Positions 43,823 to 51,940 of a DNA stretch of 64,000 nt are shown here, one piece after another. This DNA is from CAVREM01 sp963728825. GTDB taxonomy: Bacteria > Acidobacteriota > Vicinamibacteria > Vicinamibacterales > CAVVIG01. Made by a program: the position numbers and the translations under genes. A model generated the notes under the pieces. That model made no database searches, had not been told where the DNA came from, and worked only from the letters and a program-made list of their open reading frames with translations. Where the stretch lies: assembly GCA_963728825.1 (NCBI GenBank), contig CAVSLA010000001.1, forward strand, positions 558,001 to 622,000, read 5' to 3'. Numbering within the stretch: the first letter of the stretch is position 1; every line of letters starts with the position of its first letter.

Positions 43823-45073
43823 CTACGAAGCGGGTTCGATCCGCAAGAGCGCCGTCTCGCCGCCTTCCGGACCGCTCGCGTCGTCCTCCACCAGAACGTA
43901 CAGCAGGCCGTCCGGTCCCTGGCGCACGTCTCGCACGCGTTTCTTGAGCTCGGTCAGGAGCGATTCGCGGCGAATCTCTTCGCCCCGGCTGTTGAAGACA
44001 ATGCGATCGAGCCGTCCGGTTCGCGAGATCCGGCCTCTCTGAAGACCGCCGACGAAGACGTTGCCTTTCCAGGCGGGGAACCGATCGCTCGTGGAGAACG
44101 CGATGCCCGTGATGGCGATCGACGGAACCCAGAGGATCAGCGGTTGTTCGAAGCCATCCTGCCACGGCTTCGCCGACGTCGGCGCTCCGCTGTAGTCGCG
44201 GCCGTAGCTCACCACCGGCCATCCGTAGTTGCGCCCCGGCAGGATCACGTTGACCTCGTCGCCGCCCTGGCGGCCGTGCTCGGTCGACCAGATCGCGCCG
44301 GTTTCGGGGTGCACCGCGAGGCCCACCTGGCTTCGATGCCCCAGCGAGTAGATCTCCGGCCGATAGCCGGCTCGCTTGACGAAAGGATTGTCGGGCGGAA
44401 CCGAGCCGTCTTCGCGCAGCCGCAGAATCTTGCCGCCGTATTCGTTCGGATCCTGCGCTCGCATGTCGTCGGCCGTCGTCGTCACGTAGAGCAGTCCGTC
44501 CAGGCCGAATGCCAGCCGCGACGAGGCGGCCGATGGCGGCGAGGCGACGAAGATCTCGGTGACGTCGGTCAGCGCCGTGCCGTCGAATCGTCCTCTGGCG
44601 ATCGCGAGCGTCACCCGCTTGCTGGCGAGGGGTTTCATGTAGCTGAGATATACGAGCTTGTTCTCAGTGAACTTCGGATGGACTGCGACATCCATCAGGC
44701 CCCACAGGCTGATGACCTGGACGGGCGGAACCCCGGCAATCGGCTGATGATCGAGCCTGCCCTGCCGGACGATGCGAAGACGGCCGTCGCGTTCGGTCAC
44801 CAGCACATCGCCATCCGGCAGGAACGCCAGGCTCCACGGATGCGCGAATCCTTTCGCGACGACGACCACGCGAATCTTCTGATGTTCGGCCGTGTCGAAC
44901 ACCTGAGGCTCGTTCGGCAGCGGAACCCGATCCACTCCCATCGCCCCGGCCGGTCCAGGGTTCAGCCGTTCGGCGGTCTCGTTCTCCACTGGCACGGACC
45001 CTCGTTGCTGCGCCAACGGCACCGCGACGAGCAGGACGACTCCGATGAGCGTGGCAACCCGGCGCGCCTTCAT
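43823..45073 (-). CDS. PQQ-dependent sugar dehydrogenase-family protein, secreted
   Basis: The protein has about 416 residues with a signal peptide ('VATLIGVVLLVAVPLA'). The six-bladed propeller is typified by 'AHPWSLAFLPDGDVLVTERDGRLRIVRQG', 'GLMDVAVHPKFTENKLVYLSYMKP', 'NPFVKRAGYRPEIYSLGHRSQVGLAVHPETGAIWSTEHGRQGGDEVNVILPGRNYGWP' spread over the chain, and a final 'LKKRVRDVRQGPDGLLYVL'. It oxidises aldose sugars in the periplasm if PQQ is supplied. The ATG at 45073 with GGGAGA upstream was chosen. It is a tandem paralog of the next gene. Confidence 0.92.
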   Translation of the reverse strand: MKARRVATLIGVVLLVAVPLAQQRGSVPVENETAERLNPGPAGAMGVDRVPLPNEPQVFDTAEHQKIRVVVVAKGFAHPWSLAFLPDGDVLVTERDGRLRIVRQGRLDHQPIAGVPPVQVISLWGLMDVAVHPKFTENKLVYLSYMKPLASKRVTLAIARGRFDGTALTDVTEIFVASPPSAASSRLAFGLDGLLYVTTTADDMRAQDPNEYGGKILRLREDGSVPPDNPFVKRAGYRPEIYSLGHRSQVGLAVHPETGAIWSTEHGRQGGDEVNVILPGRNYGWPVVSYGRDYSGAPTSAKPWQDGFEQPLILWVPSIAITGIAFSTSDRFPAWKGNVFVGGLQRGRISRTGRLDRIVFNSRGEEIRRESLLTELKKRVRDVRQGPDGLLYVLVEDDASGPEGGETALLRIEPAS

Positions 45074-45128
45074 GACGGTCTCCCTGTGTGCACAGATAGC
45101 GTCGACATTTGTCTTCCCCACTCAGCGG

Positions 45129-46385
45129 TCACGGCGCCGGCTCGATGCGCAGAACCGCTCCTTCGCCGGTGTCGGCAATCATCTCGTCTTCGGCCAGCAC
45201 GTAGAGAAGGCCGTCGGGCCCCTGCCGCACGTCGCGAAACCGTTTCTTGAGCTCGGTCAGCAGCGATTCGCGTCGCATTTCCTCGCCGCGCGCATTGAAA
45301 ACGATGCGCTCGACGCGGCCGGTGCGGGGAATTTCGCCGGTTCGCATGCCGCCGACGAACACGTTGCCCTTCCACGACGGGAAGCGGTCGCCGGTGTAGA
45401 ACGCAATTCCGGAGGCGGCGATCGAGGGCACCCAGAAAATCAGCGGCTGTTCCATCGACGCGCGCCACGGCACCTGCGTCACCCACGGGCCCTGATAGGT
45501 GCGGCCATAGCTGACGGCCGGCCAGCCGTAGTTCCGTCCCGCCACGAGCACGTTGATCTCGTCGCCGCCGTTCGGGCCGTTTTCGGTGGTCCAGACCGCA
45601 CCCGTTTCTGGATGCACGGCAATGCCGACGTTGCTCCGATGACCGAGCGTGAACACTTCGGGACGATGGTCGGGGCGCCCGACGAACGGGTTGTCGGGCG
45701 GCACGCTGCCGTCGTCGCGCAGCCGCAGGATCTTGCCGGCGACGTCGTTGGGATCCTGGGCGCGATTGCCGGTGGCGCCTTGGATCGTCATGTAGAGCAT
45801 GCCGTCGCGGCCGAACGCGATCCGTGTGGTGCCGCCGGCGTTCGGCTGAGCCACGAAGATCTCTTTGACATCGTGCAGAGCGGACCCGTCGAAGCGTCCG
45901 CGTGCGAGTGTCGGCGTCGAGCGGTTGTTCCCCATCGGCTTCGAGTACGTGAGGTACAGGAGGCGGTTTTCCTCGAAGCGCGGATGCAGGGCGACGTCCA
46001 TCAAGCCGAAGAGGCCGGCCGCGTGCACCGGGGGGACGCCGACGATCGGCCGAGCGTCGAGGACGCCGTTACGGATGATCCGCAGCCGCCCGGGCCGCTC
46101 GGTGACCAGGATCGCGCCGTCCGGAAGAAACGCGAGACTCCATGGGTGGACAAGCTCCTTCGTCAGGACGACCACGCGGATCTTCTTCTGTTCCGCCGTC
46201 TCCAACACGATTGGTGTCGCGGGCAGGGGAAGCGGCGCTGTACCCAGCTGGTTGCAACTTGGATCGAGAGCCCCCCCGGAGCAGGGGGAAATGACCGGTG
46301 GGGAGCCTTGCTGTGCTGAAGTGGCGGCGACGACGAGCAGCAGCACGACGACCGTCAGCGATCGCGCTGCAGGCAGGCGCGTCAT
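45129..46385 (-). CDS. PQQ-dependent sugar dehydrogenase-family protein, secreted (tandem paralog)
   Basis: The 418-residue protein has a signal peptide ('SLTVVVLLLVVAATSAQ') and the same propeller landmarks as its neighbour at 43823-45073: 'VHPWSLAFLPDGAILVTERPGRLRIIRNG', 'RPEVFTLGHRSNVGIAVHPETGAVWTTENG', 'GGDEINVLVAGRNYGWP'. GGAGG lies 5 bases before the ATG. An N-terminal Cys-containing stretch ('ISPCSGGALDPSCNQLG') is absent from the paralog. The two genes are a local duplication, now well diverged. Confidence 0.92.
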   Translation of the reverse strand: MTRLPAARSLTVVVLLLVVAATSAQQGSPPVISPCSGGALDPSCNQLGTAPLPLPATPIVLETAEQKKIRVVVLTKELVHPWSLAFLPDGAILVTERPGRLRIIRNGVLDARPIVGVPPVHAAGLFGLMDVALHPRFEENRLLYLTYSKPMGNNRSTPTLARGRFDGSALHDVKEIFVAQPNAGGTTRIAFGRDGMLYMTIQGATGNRAQDPNDVAGKILRLRDDGSVPPDNPFVGRPDHRPEVFTLGHRSNVGIAVHPETGAVWTTENGPNGGDEINVLVAGRNYGWPAVSYGRTYQGPWVTQVPWRASMEQPLIFWVPSIAASGIAFYTGDRFPSWKGNVFVGGMRTGEIPRTGRVERIVFNARGEEMRRESLLTELKKRFRDVRQGPDGLLYVLAEDEMIADTGEGAVLRIEPAP

Positions 46386-46491
46386 AACAACCTCCAGGCC
46401 GCGATTCCGGGATGAGGCGTCAGTATAGCCGCGACCTCGACGATTTCAGCCGTTGACGCGCTTTGGGAGGGCGTACGTGAGCAGGACGTCA

Positions 46492-46520
46492 TGCGGCAAC
46501 CGGGCGATTCGGTTGCCGCA
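46492..46520. terminator. Strong hairpin, possible terminator
   Basis: TGCGGCAACCG (46492-46502) and CGGTTGCCGCA (46510-46520) form a perfect 11-base stem with a 7-base loop. It lies 14 bases after the stop of the minus-strand gene ending at 46535. No T-run follows on that strand, so it is a terminator only tentatively. Confidence 0.5.
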
Positions 46521-46534
46521 CGCTCCACTGAAAA

Positions 46535-47131
46535 CTAGTTGACGGCCGGCCGGCGATGGAGGACGGCCTTGAGCTCCGGGTTGGCCACACCGTTCGCGAA
46601 CACGGTCGAGCGCTGTTCGATGGTGTCCTTGTCCATGACCTGGAACGTGCTCTCGTGCAGATGCGCGTCCACCTTCGCATCAAAGTTGGTCCCGCCGTGA
46701 AACACGAACTTCAGCTCGCCCGGCTTATCGCTCTTCACGAACTTCAAGACCGGCGCGTTCTGCAGCGCGCAGTAGTGCGTCAGCAGCAACTGGTCGCCGT
46801 CCATGTGGAAGACCGTTTCCATCTCTCCAGGCGTGCCCGCCCGGTAGGTGTGGACGACGGCACTTCCGAGGGCCTTCGTCTTGACGCTCACGATGTTCGC
46901 CGGGCTGCCGACCGGAGCGGCGGCGCCGCCGTGTTGGTGCTGCCCGCCAGTTCCGGGATGCCATTCGCCCGAAGTCGTCGTCAGAAAGGCCATCGCTGAA
47001 GCGGCGTCGTAAATGACAGCCTCGGGTGCGCCTGCCGCCGACTTGGGCTGACCTTTCGATTGGGCTGCGGTCGATACCGCGAGGCCCAGCGCGAGGGCCA
47101 GGCTCGCTCCAACAATCATCGTTCGGTGCAT
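46535..47131 (-). CDS. Secreted protein of unknown function
   Basis: The 198-residue protein has a signal peptide ('IVGASLALALGLAVSTAAQ') and CAGGAGAG 6 bases before the ATG at 47131. The mature part ('VHTYRAGTPGEMETVFHMDGDQLLLTHYCALQNAPVLKF', 'HLHESTFQVMDKDTIEQRSTVFANG') is a beta-rich domain with an early His/Gly-rich stretch. I do not recognise a named family. The frame is open upstream to 47557 without homology. Confidence 0.8.
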   Translation of the reverse strand: MHRTMIVGASLALALGLAVSTAAQSKGQPKSAAGAPEAVIYDAASAMAFLTTTSGEWHPGTGGQHQHGGAAAPVGSPANIVSVKTKALGSAVVHTYRAGTPGEMETVFHMDGDQLLLTHYCALQNAPVLKFVKSDKPGELKFVFHGGTNFDAKVDAHLHESTFQVMDKDTIEQRSTVFANGVANPELKAVLHRRPAVN

Positions 47132-47237
47132 AGTGTGCTCTCCTGAATTGATACGGCTCCCAGCGCCCTGCATCCTACACCCAATGTCCGCCGAACGGGG
47201 GTTTCGTCGCAGCGCTTGACAGACCCGGCTCGCATAC

Positions 47238-47253
47238 ATAACCTTATAGTTAT
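47238..47253. promoter_or_regulatory. Candidate operator upstream of the ArsR-family gene
   Basis: ATAAC (47238-47242) and GTTAT (47249-47253) are perfect inverted arms separated by CTTATA, 8 bases before the ATG. The position fits autorepression by the ArsR-type regulator, but the arms are short. Confidence 0.35.
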
Positions 47254-47261
47254 CTAACCAG

Positions 47262-47642
47262 ATGGCTATGAAACCGAGCCCAGCCGATCGTCTCGACGCG
47301 ACGTTTCTTGCACTCGCCGACCCGACCCGGCGTGCAATCCTGGCGCGCCTCATCCTTGGGGAGGCAGCGGTCACGGAACTCGCGGCACCGTTCGCCATCA
47401 GCCAGCCCGCGATTTCCAAGCACCTGAAAATCCTCGAGCGGGCCGGGCTGATCAGCGTCGGACAGGAAGCGCAGCGACGGCCCCGCCGGCTCGAAAGCCA
47501 GCCGCTCGCCGAGGCGAGCGCCTGGCTCGAGCAGTACCGGGAAATCTGGGAGGCCAACTTCCAACGCCTCGATGAACTTCTGCATGAGATGCAGCGCAGG
47601 GCTCCGCAGCCGAAGCGCCGACCCCGCCGGGCCAGACGATAG
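47262..47642 (+). CDS. ArsR-family winged-helix regulator
   Basis: The 126-residue protein has the ArsR helix-turn-helix ('LADPTRRAILARLILGEAAVTELAAPFAISQPAISKHLKILERAGLI') and a basic tail ('RRAPQPKRRPRRARR'). No metal-binding cysteines are seen. It is 21 bases upstream of an SRPBCC-domain gene, the usual two-gene arrangement for ArsR regulators with AHSA1-like proteins. The start is 47262 or the ATG at 47268; no ribosome site is clear, so the message may be nearly leaderless. Confidence 0.92.
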   Translation: MAMKPSPADRLDATFLALADPTRRAILARLILGEAAVTELAAPFAISQPAISKHLKILERAGLISVGQEAQRRPRRLESQPLAEASAWLEQYREIWEANFQRLDELLHEMQRRAPQPKRRPRRARR

Positions 47643-47663
47643 AGAACAGAAGGAGGAAGAACA

Positions 47664-48173
47664 ATGCCGATGACGATTGATAAAGCTCAGGTCACACTGC
47701 CAAGCGATCGCGAGGTGAAGGTCATGCGATCCTTCAGAGCGCCGCGGGCGCTCGTGTATCGGGCGTACACCGAACCGGAGCTGCTCCGGCGCTGGATGCT
47801 CGGGCCGCCCGGCTGGTCGATGCCGGTGTGCGAGATGGACGTGCGCGTGGGCGGCCGCTTCCGGTGGCGCTGGCGCAGCGATCAGGACGAGAGCGAGTTC
47901 GGCTTCTCGGGGACGTTCCGGGAAGTGCAGCCCCCATCGAAGATCGTGCATACCGAAGCCTACGATCCGGGCACGATCGGTGGCGGCTACCCGGGCAACG
48001 ACGCGCTCGTCACGGTGACCTTCACGGAAGACGGCGGCGTGACGACCGTGACGTCGCTGATCGATTTCGGGTCGAAGGAAACGCGCGAGGCAGCGATGGC
48101 GACCGGCATGACCGACGGCATGGAGCAAAGCTATCAGCTCCTGGATCGGCTGCTCACCGACCAGCGTGCATGA
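47664..48173 (+). CDS. SRPBCC (AHSA1-like) domain protein
   Basis: The 169-residue START-like fold protein has 'VKVMRSFRAPRALVYRAYTEPELLRRWMLGPPGW', 'VGGRFRWRW' and 'GFSGTFREVQPPSKIVHTE', typical of the AHSA1/SRPBCC group that binds hydrophobic ligands. AGAAGGAGGAAGAAC precedes the ATG. It is co-transcribed with the ArsR gene. Its ligand is unknown. Confidence 0.93.
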   Translation: MPMTIDKAQVTLPSDREVKVMRSFRAPRALVYRAYTEPELLRRWMLGPPGWSMPVCEMDVRVGGRFRWRWRSDQDESEFGFSGTFREVQPPSKIVHTEAYDPGTIGGGYPGNDALVTVTFTEDGGVTTVTSLIDFGSKETREAAMATGMTDGMEQSYQLLDRLLTDQRA

Positions 48174-48298
48174 AGGACGCGCGCCGTCGCAATGAGGCGC
48201 GCCGGCGCTCGGACTCACGCTTCGGCGCTGCCGCTCGGCGATCGCAAGGTAGCGAGGCCGAGCCAGCGCTTTTCACGGCGATGGCCTATCATCGCGGC

Positions 48299-49405
48299 AT
48301 GATCCTGCCGCTCGCTCTCCTTCTCCTTGTCAGTCCCGCACAGCCGGCCTCTGCGGCCACTGCACTCTGGTTAAGTCGATCCGCGGAGCTGGCGCTCGCC
48401 TGCGTTCACAAGGAGTATCCCAACAAGATCGCTCATGTGCTGAACGGCGACGCCGACGTGAAGGCGCCGCGCGAGCTGACGCCTGCGTTCTACGGCTGCT
48501 ACGACTGGCATTCGTCCGTGCACGGCCACTGGCTGCTGACGCGCGTCGCGCGCCTCCACGGAGACGCGCCGTTTGCCGCACGCGCGCGAGCGGCACTCGA
48601 CAAAAGCATCACCGCCGCGAATATCGCAGCTGAGGTGCGCTACCTGAATGGAGCGGGCCGCGTGTCCTTCGAGCGACCGTACGGGCTGGCGTGGCTGCTG
48701 CAACTCCATACCGAGCTGCGCGAATGGGCCGCCGAGCGGCCGGCTGACGGGGAAGTTCGGAAATGGGCAGAGACGCTCCAGCCGTTGACCAGTGCAGCGA
48801 TCTCGCGGATCGCCGACTGGCTGCCGAAGCTGACGGCGCCGATTCGGGTTGGCGAGCACTCGCAGACGGCCTTCTCGTTCGGATTGATGCTCGACTGGGC
48901 ACGCGCGACGAGCGAGAAGAAAATGGAGTCGCTGCTGTTGTCCCGGTCGCGCGATTTCTACCTGAACGATCGCGCGTGCCCGATTGCCTACGAGCCGTCG
49001 GGCGAAGACTTCCTGTCACCATGCGTGGCGGAGGCCGACCTGATGCGGCGCGTGCTGCCGGAGGCGGAGTTCACGCGCTGGCTGTGCGACTTCCTGCCGT
49101 CGCTACCGACTGACGGTCGAGGCGACTGGCTCGCGCCCGGCGTTGTGACCGACCCCAGCGATCCCAAGCTTGGGCATCTCTACGGACTGAACCTCTCGAG
49201 GGCGTGGATGCTCCAGGGTGTCGCGCGAAGCCTCCCGGCGTCCGATCCACGCGGCGCTGCGCTTCTGGCCGCCGCCCGAATTCACAGCACCGCTGGAATG
49301 ACAGGCGTCATGGGCGAGCACTACGAAGGCGGCCATTGGCTGGGCACATTCGCCATGTACCTCGAAACGGGTCGTGGTCTGCCCGTTCCCGACGCGAGAC
49401 GATAG
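48299..49405 (+). CDS. DUF2891-family protein with signal peptide
   Basis: The protein has about 368 residues. The mature part matches DUF2891 ('ELTPAFYGCYDWHSSVHGHWLLTRVARLH', 'FERPYGLAWLLQLHTELREW', 'RVGEHSQTAFSFGLMLDWAR', 'GEDFLSPCVAEADLMRRVL', 'HLYGLNLSRAWMLQGVA', 'GEHYEGGHWLGTFAMYLETGRG'). Conserved His, Cys and Trp suggest an enzyme of alpha/alpha-barrel type, activity unknown. The N-terminal 'ILPLALLLLVSPAQPASA' is a signal peptide. Other in-frame ATGs are 48281 and 48170; the latter overlaps the SRPBCC stop by ATGA and would add a basic extension. Confidence 0.85.
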   Translation: MILPLALLLLVSPAQPASAATALWLSRSAELALACVHKEYPNKIAHVLNGDADVKAPRELTPAFYGCYDWHSSVHGHWLLTRVARLHGDAPFAARARAALDKSITAANIAAEVRYLNGAGRVSFERPYGLAWLLQLHTELREWAAERPADGEVRKWAETLQPLTSAAISRIADWLPKLTAPIRVGEHSQTAFSFGLMLDWARATSEKKMESLLLSRSRDFYLNDRACPIAYEPSGEDFLSPCVAEADLMRRVLPEAEFTRWLCDFLPSLPTDGRGDWLAPGVVTDPSDPKLGHLYGLNLSRAWMLQGVARSLPASDPRGAALLAAARIHSTAGMTGVMGEHYEGGHWLGTFAMYLETGRGLPVPDARR

Positions 49406-49491
49406 CGAACCCCTCGCCTCTGCGTTGCTGTGTCTGTCTTCAGCGCGGATCATTGACGGTGCACTCGTGTACGCGGCGGTAAGCGTTCGGG

Positions 49492-49929
49492 CTACCTGAC
49501 TGGCGTTCGAAGGACCTTCAGATGTTCGACGATGTCCCAGACCTGGTCCCTGGTGAGCTTGCCCTGAAACGCCGGCATGTCGTCGATCTGGGTGCGCAGC
49601 TGAATCGCATGACCGTTCCACACTTTGTAGAACAGGACGCCTTCCGGGTTGAGCTCAATCCGAAGATCGTCGGTGAGATCGGCCGCGTGATCCGAGTCCG
49701 GGCCGTTGCCTTTTCCTTCCGGGCCATGGCACCTGGCGCAGTTCGAGAGAAAGAGGACCTGGCCTCTCCTCGCCGCGTCGGCCGGAGACGTGACCGGACT
49801 CTTCTCGGTCTTGGCGCCCTCGGGGATCAGCCAACCTGAGTATTGAGCGGATACCTCCGCCATCAATCCCACGCCCGCGGTGAGCATCAGTGCGCCAACG
49901 CGTTGTCGAACTTTTTGCTGCATTCGCAC
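49492..49929 (-). CDS. Exported mono-haem cytochrome c
   Basis: The 145-residue protein has a signal peptide ('GALMLTAGVGLMAEVSA') and one CxxCH haem site ('LSNCARCHGPEGKGNGPDS'). The distal methionine is likely in 'DDMPAFQGKLTRDQVWDIVEHLKVL'. It is a periplasmic electron carrier of the class I type. The start is either 49929 or the ATG at 49923. Confidence 0.9.
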   Translation of the reverse strand: MRMQQKVRQRVGALMLTAGVGLMAEVSAQYSGWLIPEGAKTEKSPVTSPADAARRGQVLFLSNCARCHGPEGKGNGPDSDHAADLTDDLRIELNPEGVLFYKVWNGHAIQLRTQIDDMPAFQGKLTRDQVWDIVEHLKVLRTPVR

Positions 49930-49951
49930 GCTCCCGAAAGCCGGCCAGCAA

Positions 49952-50815
49952 TCAGTCGGCCGCGGCGAGCCGCGCGAACTGACGCTTCAGCGCGTTGACC
50001 TCTGCCACGTAGCGGCGGGCGTCGTGGTCACCGCATCGCTGGCCGCGTCTGAATCGGAATCCGCGGCGCGCGTAGGCGTTGCCGGCCCCGCTCCCGCACA
50101 GATGGATGACCGCCGCGAGGTCCTGCCGCTGCTGCGGCGAGGCGGTGGCGATGCGGTTGCGCTCGAGGGTGCGCGCGACCGTGCGATCCAAGAGCGCCGC
50201 GGTCATTTCGACCGCGTGCCCCGGTACCACGCGCGTGTAGAGCGCATTGAACCAGCACGATCGCGGGGCGTGCCAGGGACCGTCCTCGACCACGATGTGG
50301 TCATGGATGCAGTAGCGTCTGGCTTCCGCGAAGGTGCCGTCGGTGATCTGAAACATGCCGACGGCGCTCGAGGCCGGCCGGTACACCTCGAATGGGTTCC
50401 AACTGAAGCGCCAGCGCCAATAGGTCCGGGCCACCGGGTTGCCGCTGCCCTCCACCTGGGCCAGTGCGGCCAGCAGCTCCGGCGTGATGACCGCCGTGGA
50501 GTGCCTGTCGAAGAGCGGGCCGTATTCCTGCCAGGTCTGCGCTGGAACTTTAAAGAAAGAGCCGCTGACCGGAAAAAATACTTCAGTCGGCTTGCGGGCC
50601 ACCTGCACCACCCAGTTCACGCCCGCCCAGACCGCCACCAGAAGGACCATCCCGACGACGATCTGAATGGCCACTGGGGCGACGCGCAAGGCGCGGAGCG
50701 CGCGTCCGGCCAGACGCCAGGCCGCCCCCGAGCGACGGCGTCGGGTGCGCGTCCGCCACGGAGCGCCGCGCGAAAGGGTCGCGTTGAGCATGACGGGTAC
50801 TGCTCCAGTATGCAC
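49952..50815 (-). CDS. Membrane-anchored lytic transglycosylase (SLT domain)
   Basis: The 287-residue protein has a basic N-terminus and one membrane span ('VAIQIVVGMVLLVAVWAGVNWVV', about 49-71). The SLT domain has a probable catalytic Glu122 ('ELLAALAQVEGSGNP') and 'SSAVGMFQITDGTFAEARRY'. Later Cys residues and 'VIHLCGSGAGNAYARRG' complete the fold. It cleaves peptidoglycan in the periplasm. An alternative start is the ATG at 50791. It lies 22 bases upstream of the cytochrome c gene. Confidence 0.85.
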   Translation of the reverse strand: MHTGAVPVMLNATLSRGAPWRTRTRRRRSGAAWRLAGRALRALRVAPVAIQIVVGMVLLVAVWAGVNWVVQVARKPTEVFFPVSGSFFKVPAQTWQEYGPLFDRHSTAVITPELLAALAQVEGSGNPVARTYWRWRFSWNPFEVYRPASSAVGMFQITDGTFAEARRYCIHDHIVVEDGPWHAPRSCWFNALYTRVVPGHAVEMTAALLDRTVARTLERNRIATASPQQRQDLAAVIHLCGSGAGNAYARRGFRFRRGQRCGDHDARRYVAEVNALKRQFARLAAAD

Positions 50816-50835
50816 CGCTCAGGGGGCTTCTCCGA

Positions 50836-50875
50836 GATTTCAGGATTTGAGGATTTCAGGATTTGAGGATTGTAG
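50836..50875. repeat. Five tandem 8-base repeats
   Basis: GATTTCAG and GATTTGAG alternate (50836-50867), followed by a degenerate GATTGTAG (50868-50875). The array sits in the short gap upstream of the transglycosylase start. It is low-complexity and could vary in copy number. Confidence 0.75.
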
Positions 50876-50888
50876 GAAAACTGGTGAG

Positions 50889-51893
50889 CTACGGTCGCGG
50901 CGCCGACCCGGCGCGCTCGGCCTCTAACAGCCGTGCCCCGCGAAGGATGGTCCCCAGCGCGTAGTTGTTCTCGTGGCAGGCGTACTCGAAGATCCGCTCG
51001 TCGGTGGCCGGCCACGCGTACTCCGCGGTCCACGGGCGCGCCCAGGTCCGGGGATCCTCAATCGTGAACTGATAGCGGAGCGTGCGCGCGTCGACTCGTG
51101 AAAACCGCTCGACGACGTGAAGGTTTTCGCTCGCGCCGAGGAATCCATTCTGCGGCCGGAAGTTGATGGTATCGACCACGAGCGTGTCGCCCTCCCAGCG
51201 CCCGACCGAATCGCCGAGCCACGTTCGCATCGCGGACGGCCGATGCCGTCCACCGATGCGGATGATCCGCGCATCGTGCACCATTTCGTTGTGGATCACG
51301 ACGTAGTCCGGCGTCTGGATGATCTGATGCACGTTGTTGTAGAGGAAGGGAAGAATCGGCGTGCTCGACGTCGATCCCACGAGCAGACATCGCTCGGCGA
51401 GGCTCCGGCTCTCGGGGCCGTCGGCGGCATCGGGCGGCTCGACACCGGGGGTCTGAGGCGGCACCGCGGAAGCGGGCACGGCGGGCCGCGTTGTCGGCGG
51501 CAGGCGACCGTCCGCTGGATCGATGATCAGGGAGCTACGCGGCCGGCCGTCGAGAACGGTCACGCGCGACGGCAGTCCTCCGATCCAATACACGTTGTAT
51601 CCGCCGACGTTGCCTGAGTTGCCCTGAGAACCGTCGCCGCCGAGCGGCGGGGCCGCTCGAGTGGGGCTGCTCGGCCGGTTCGCCAAGGCGACGAGATCGA
51701 TCACCTGCTGCGCCGCCCTTCTGGCTTGCTCGTCGCTCATCTCGAGCGGTTGTCCGGCCGGCCGTTCGAGAGGCGTGAGCGTGGCGACGTCGTAGGTGCC
51801 CTGGAGGTCGGGGGGTCCGCCGGTCTGCGGGCGCGTCCCCGGGCCCTGCGCGGAGACGACGGTCAGCGCGGAAATCAGGCAGATGGGAATCAT
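50889..51893 (-). CDS. Secreted protein of unknown function
   Basis: The 334-residue protein has a signal peptide ('IPICLISALTVVSAQ'), a Pro/Gly-rich region (about residues 75-150) and a C-terminal domain. That domain carries 'YNNVHQIIQTPDYVVIHNEMVHDARIIRIGGRHRPSAMRTWLGDSVGRWEGDTLVVDTINF' spread over strands, a pattern common in uncharacterised acidobacterial secreted proteins. The ATG at 51893 was chosen; the frame is open to 52151 without homology. Confidence 0.82.
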   Translation of the reverse strand: MIPICLISALTVVSAQGPGTRPQTGGPPDLQGTYDVATLTPLERPAGQPLEMSDEQARRAAQQVIDLVALANRPSSPTRAAPPLGGDGSQGNSGNVGGYNVYWIGGLPSRVTVLDGRPRSSLIIDPADGRLPPTTRPAVPASAVPPQTPGVEPPDAADGPESRSLAERCLLVGSTSSTPILPFLYNNVHQIIQTPDYVVIHNEMVHDARIIRIGGRHRPSAMRTWLGDSVGRWEGDTLVVDTINFRPQNGFLGASENLHVVERFSRVDARTLRYQFTIEDPRTWARPWTAEYAWPATDERIFEYACHENNYALGTILRGARLLEAERAGSAPRP

Positions 51894-51940
51894 CCGACCG
51901 GGGCGCGAGGTGATTTCAGTTCGCGAGCGCACGCTGAAAT

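Noticed and set aside
47132..47557. N-terminal extension of the secreted protein gene
   Set aside because: Non-homologous residues, and a signal peptide with a good ribosome site marks the start at 47131.
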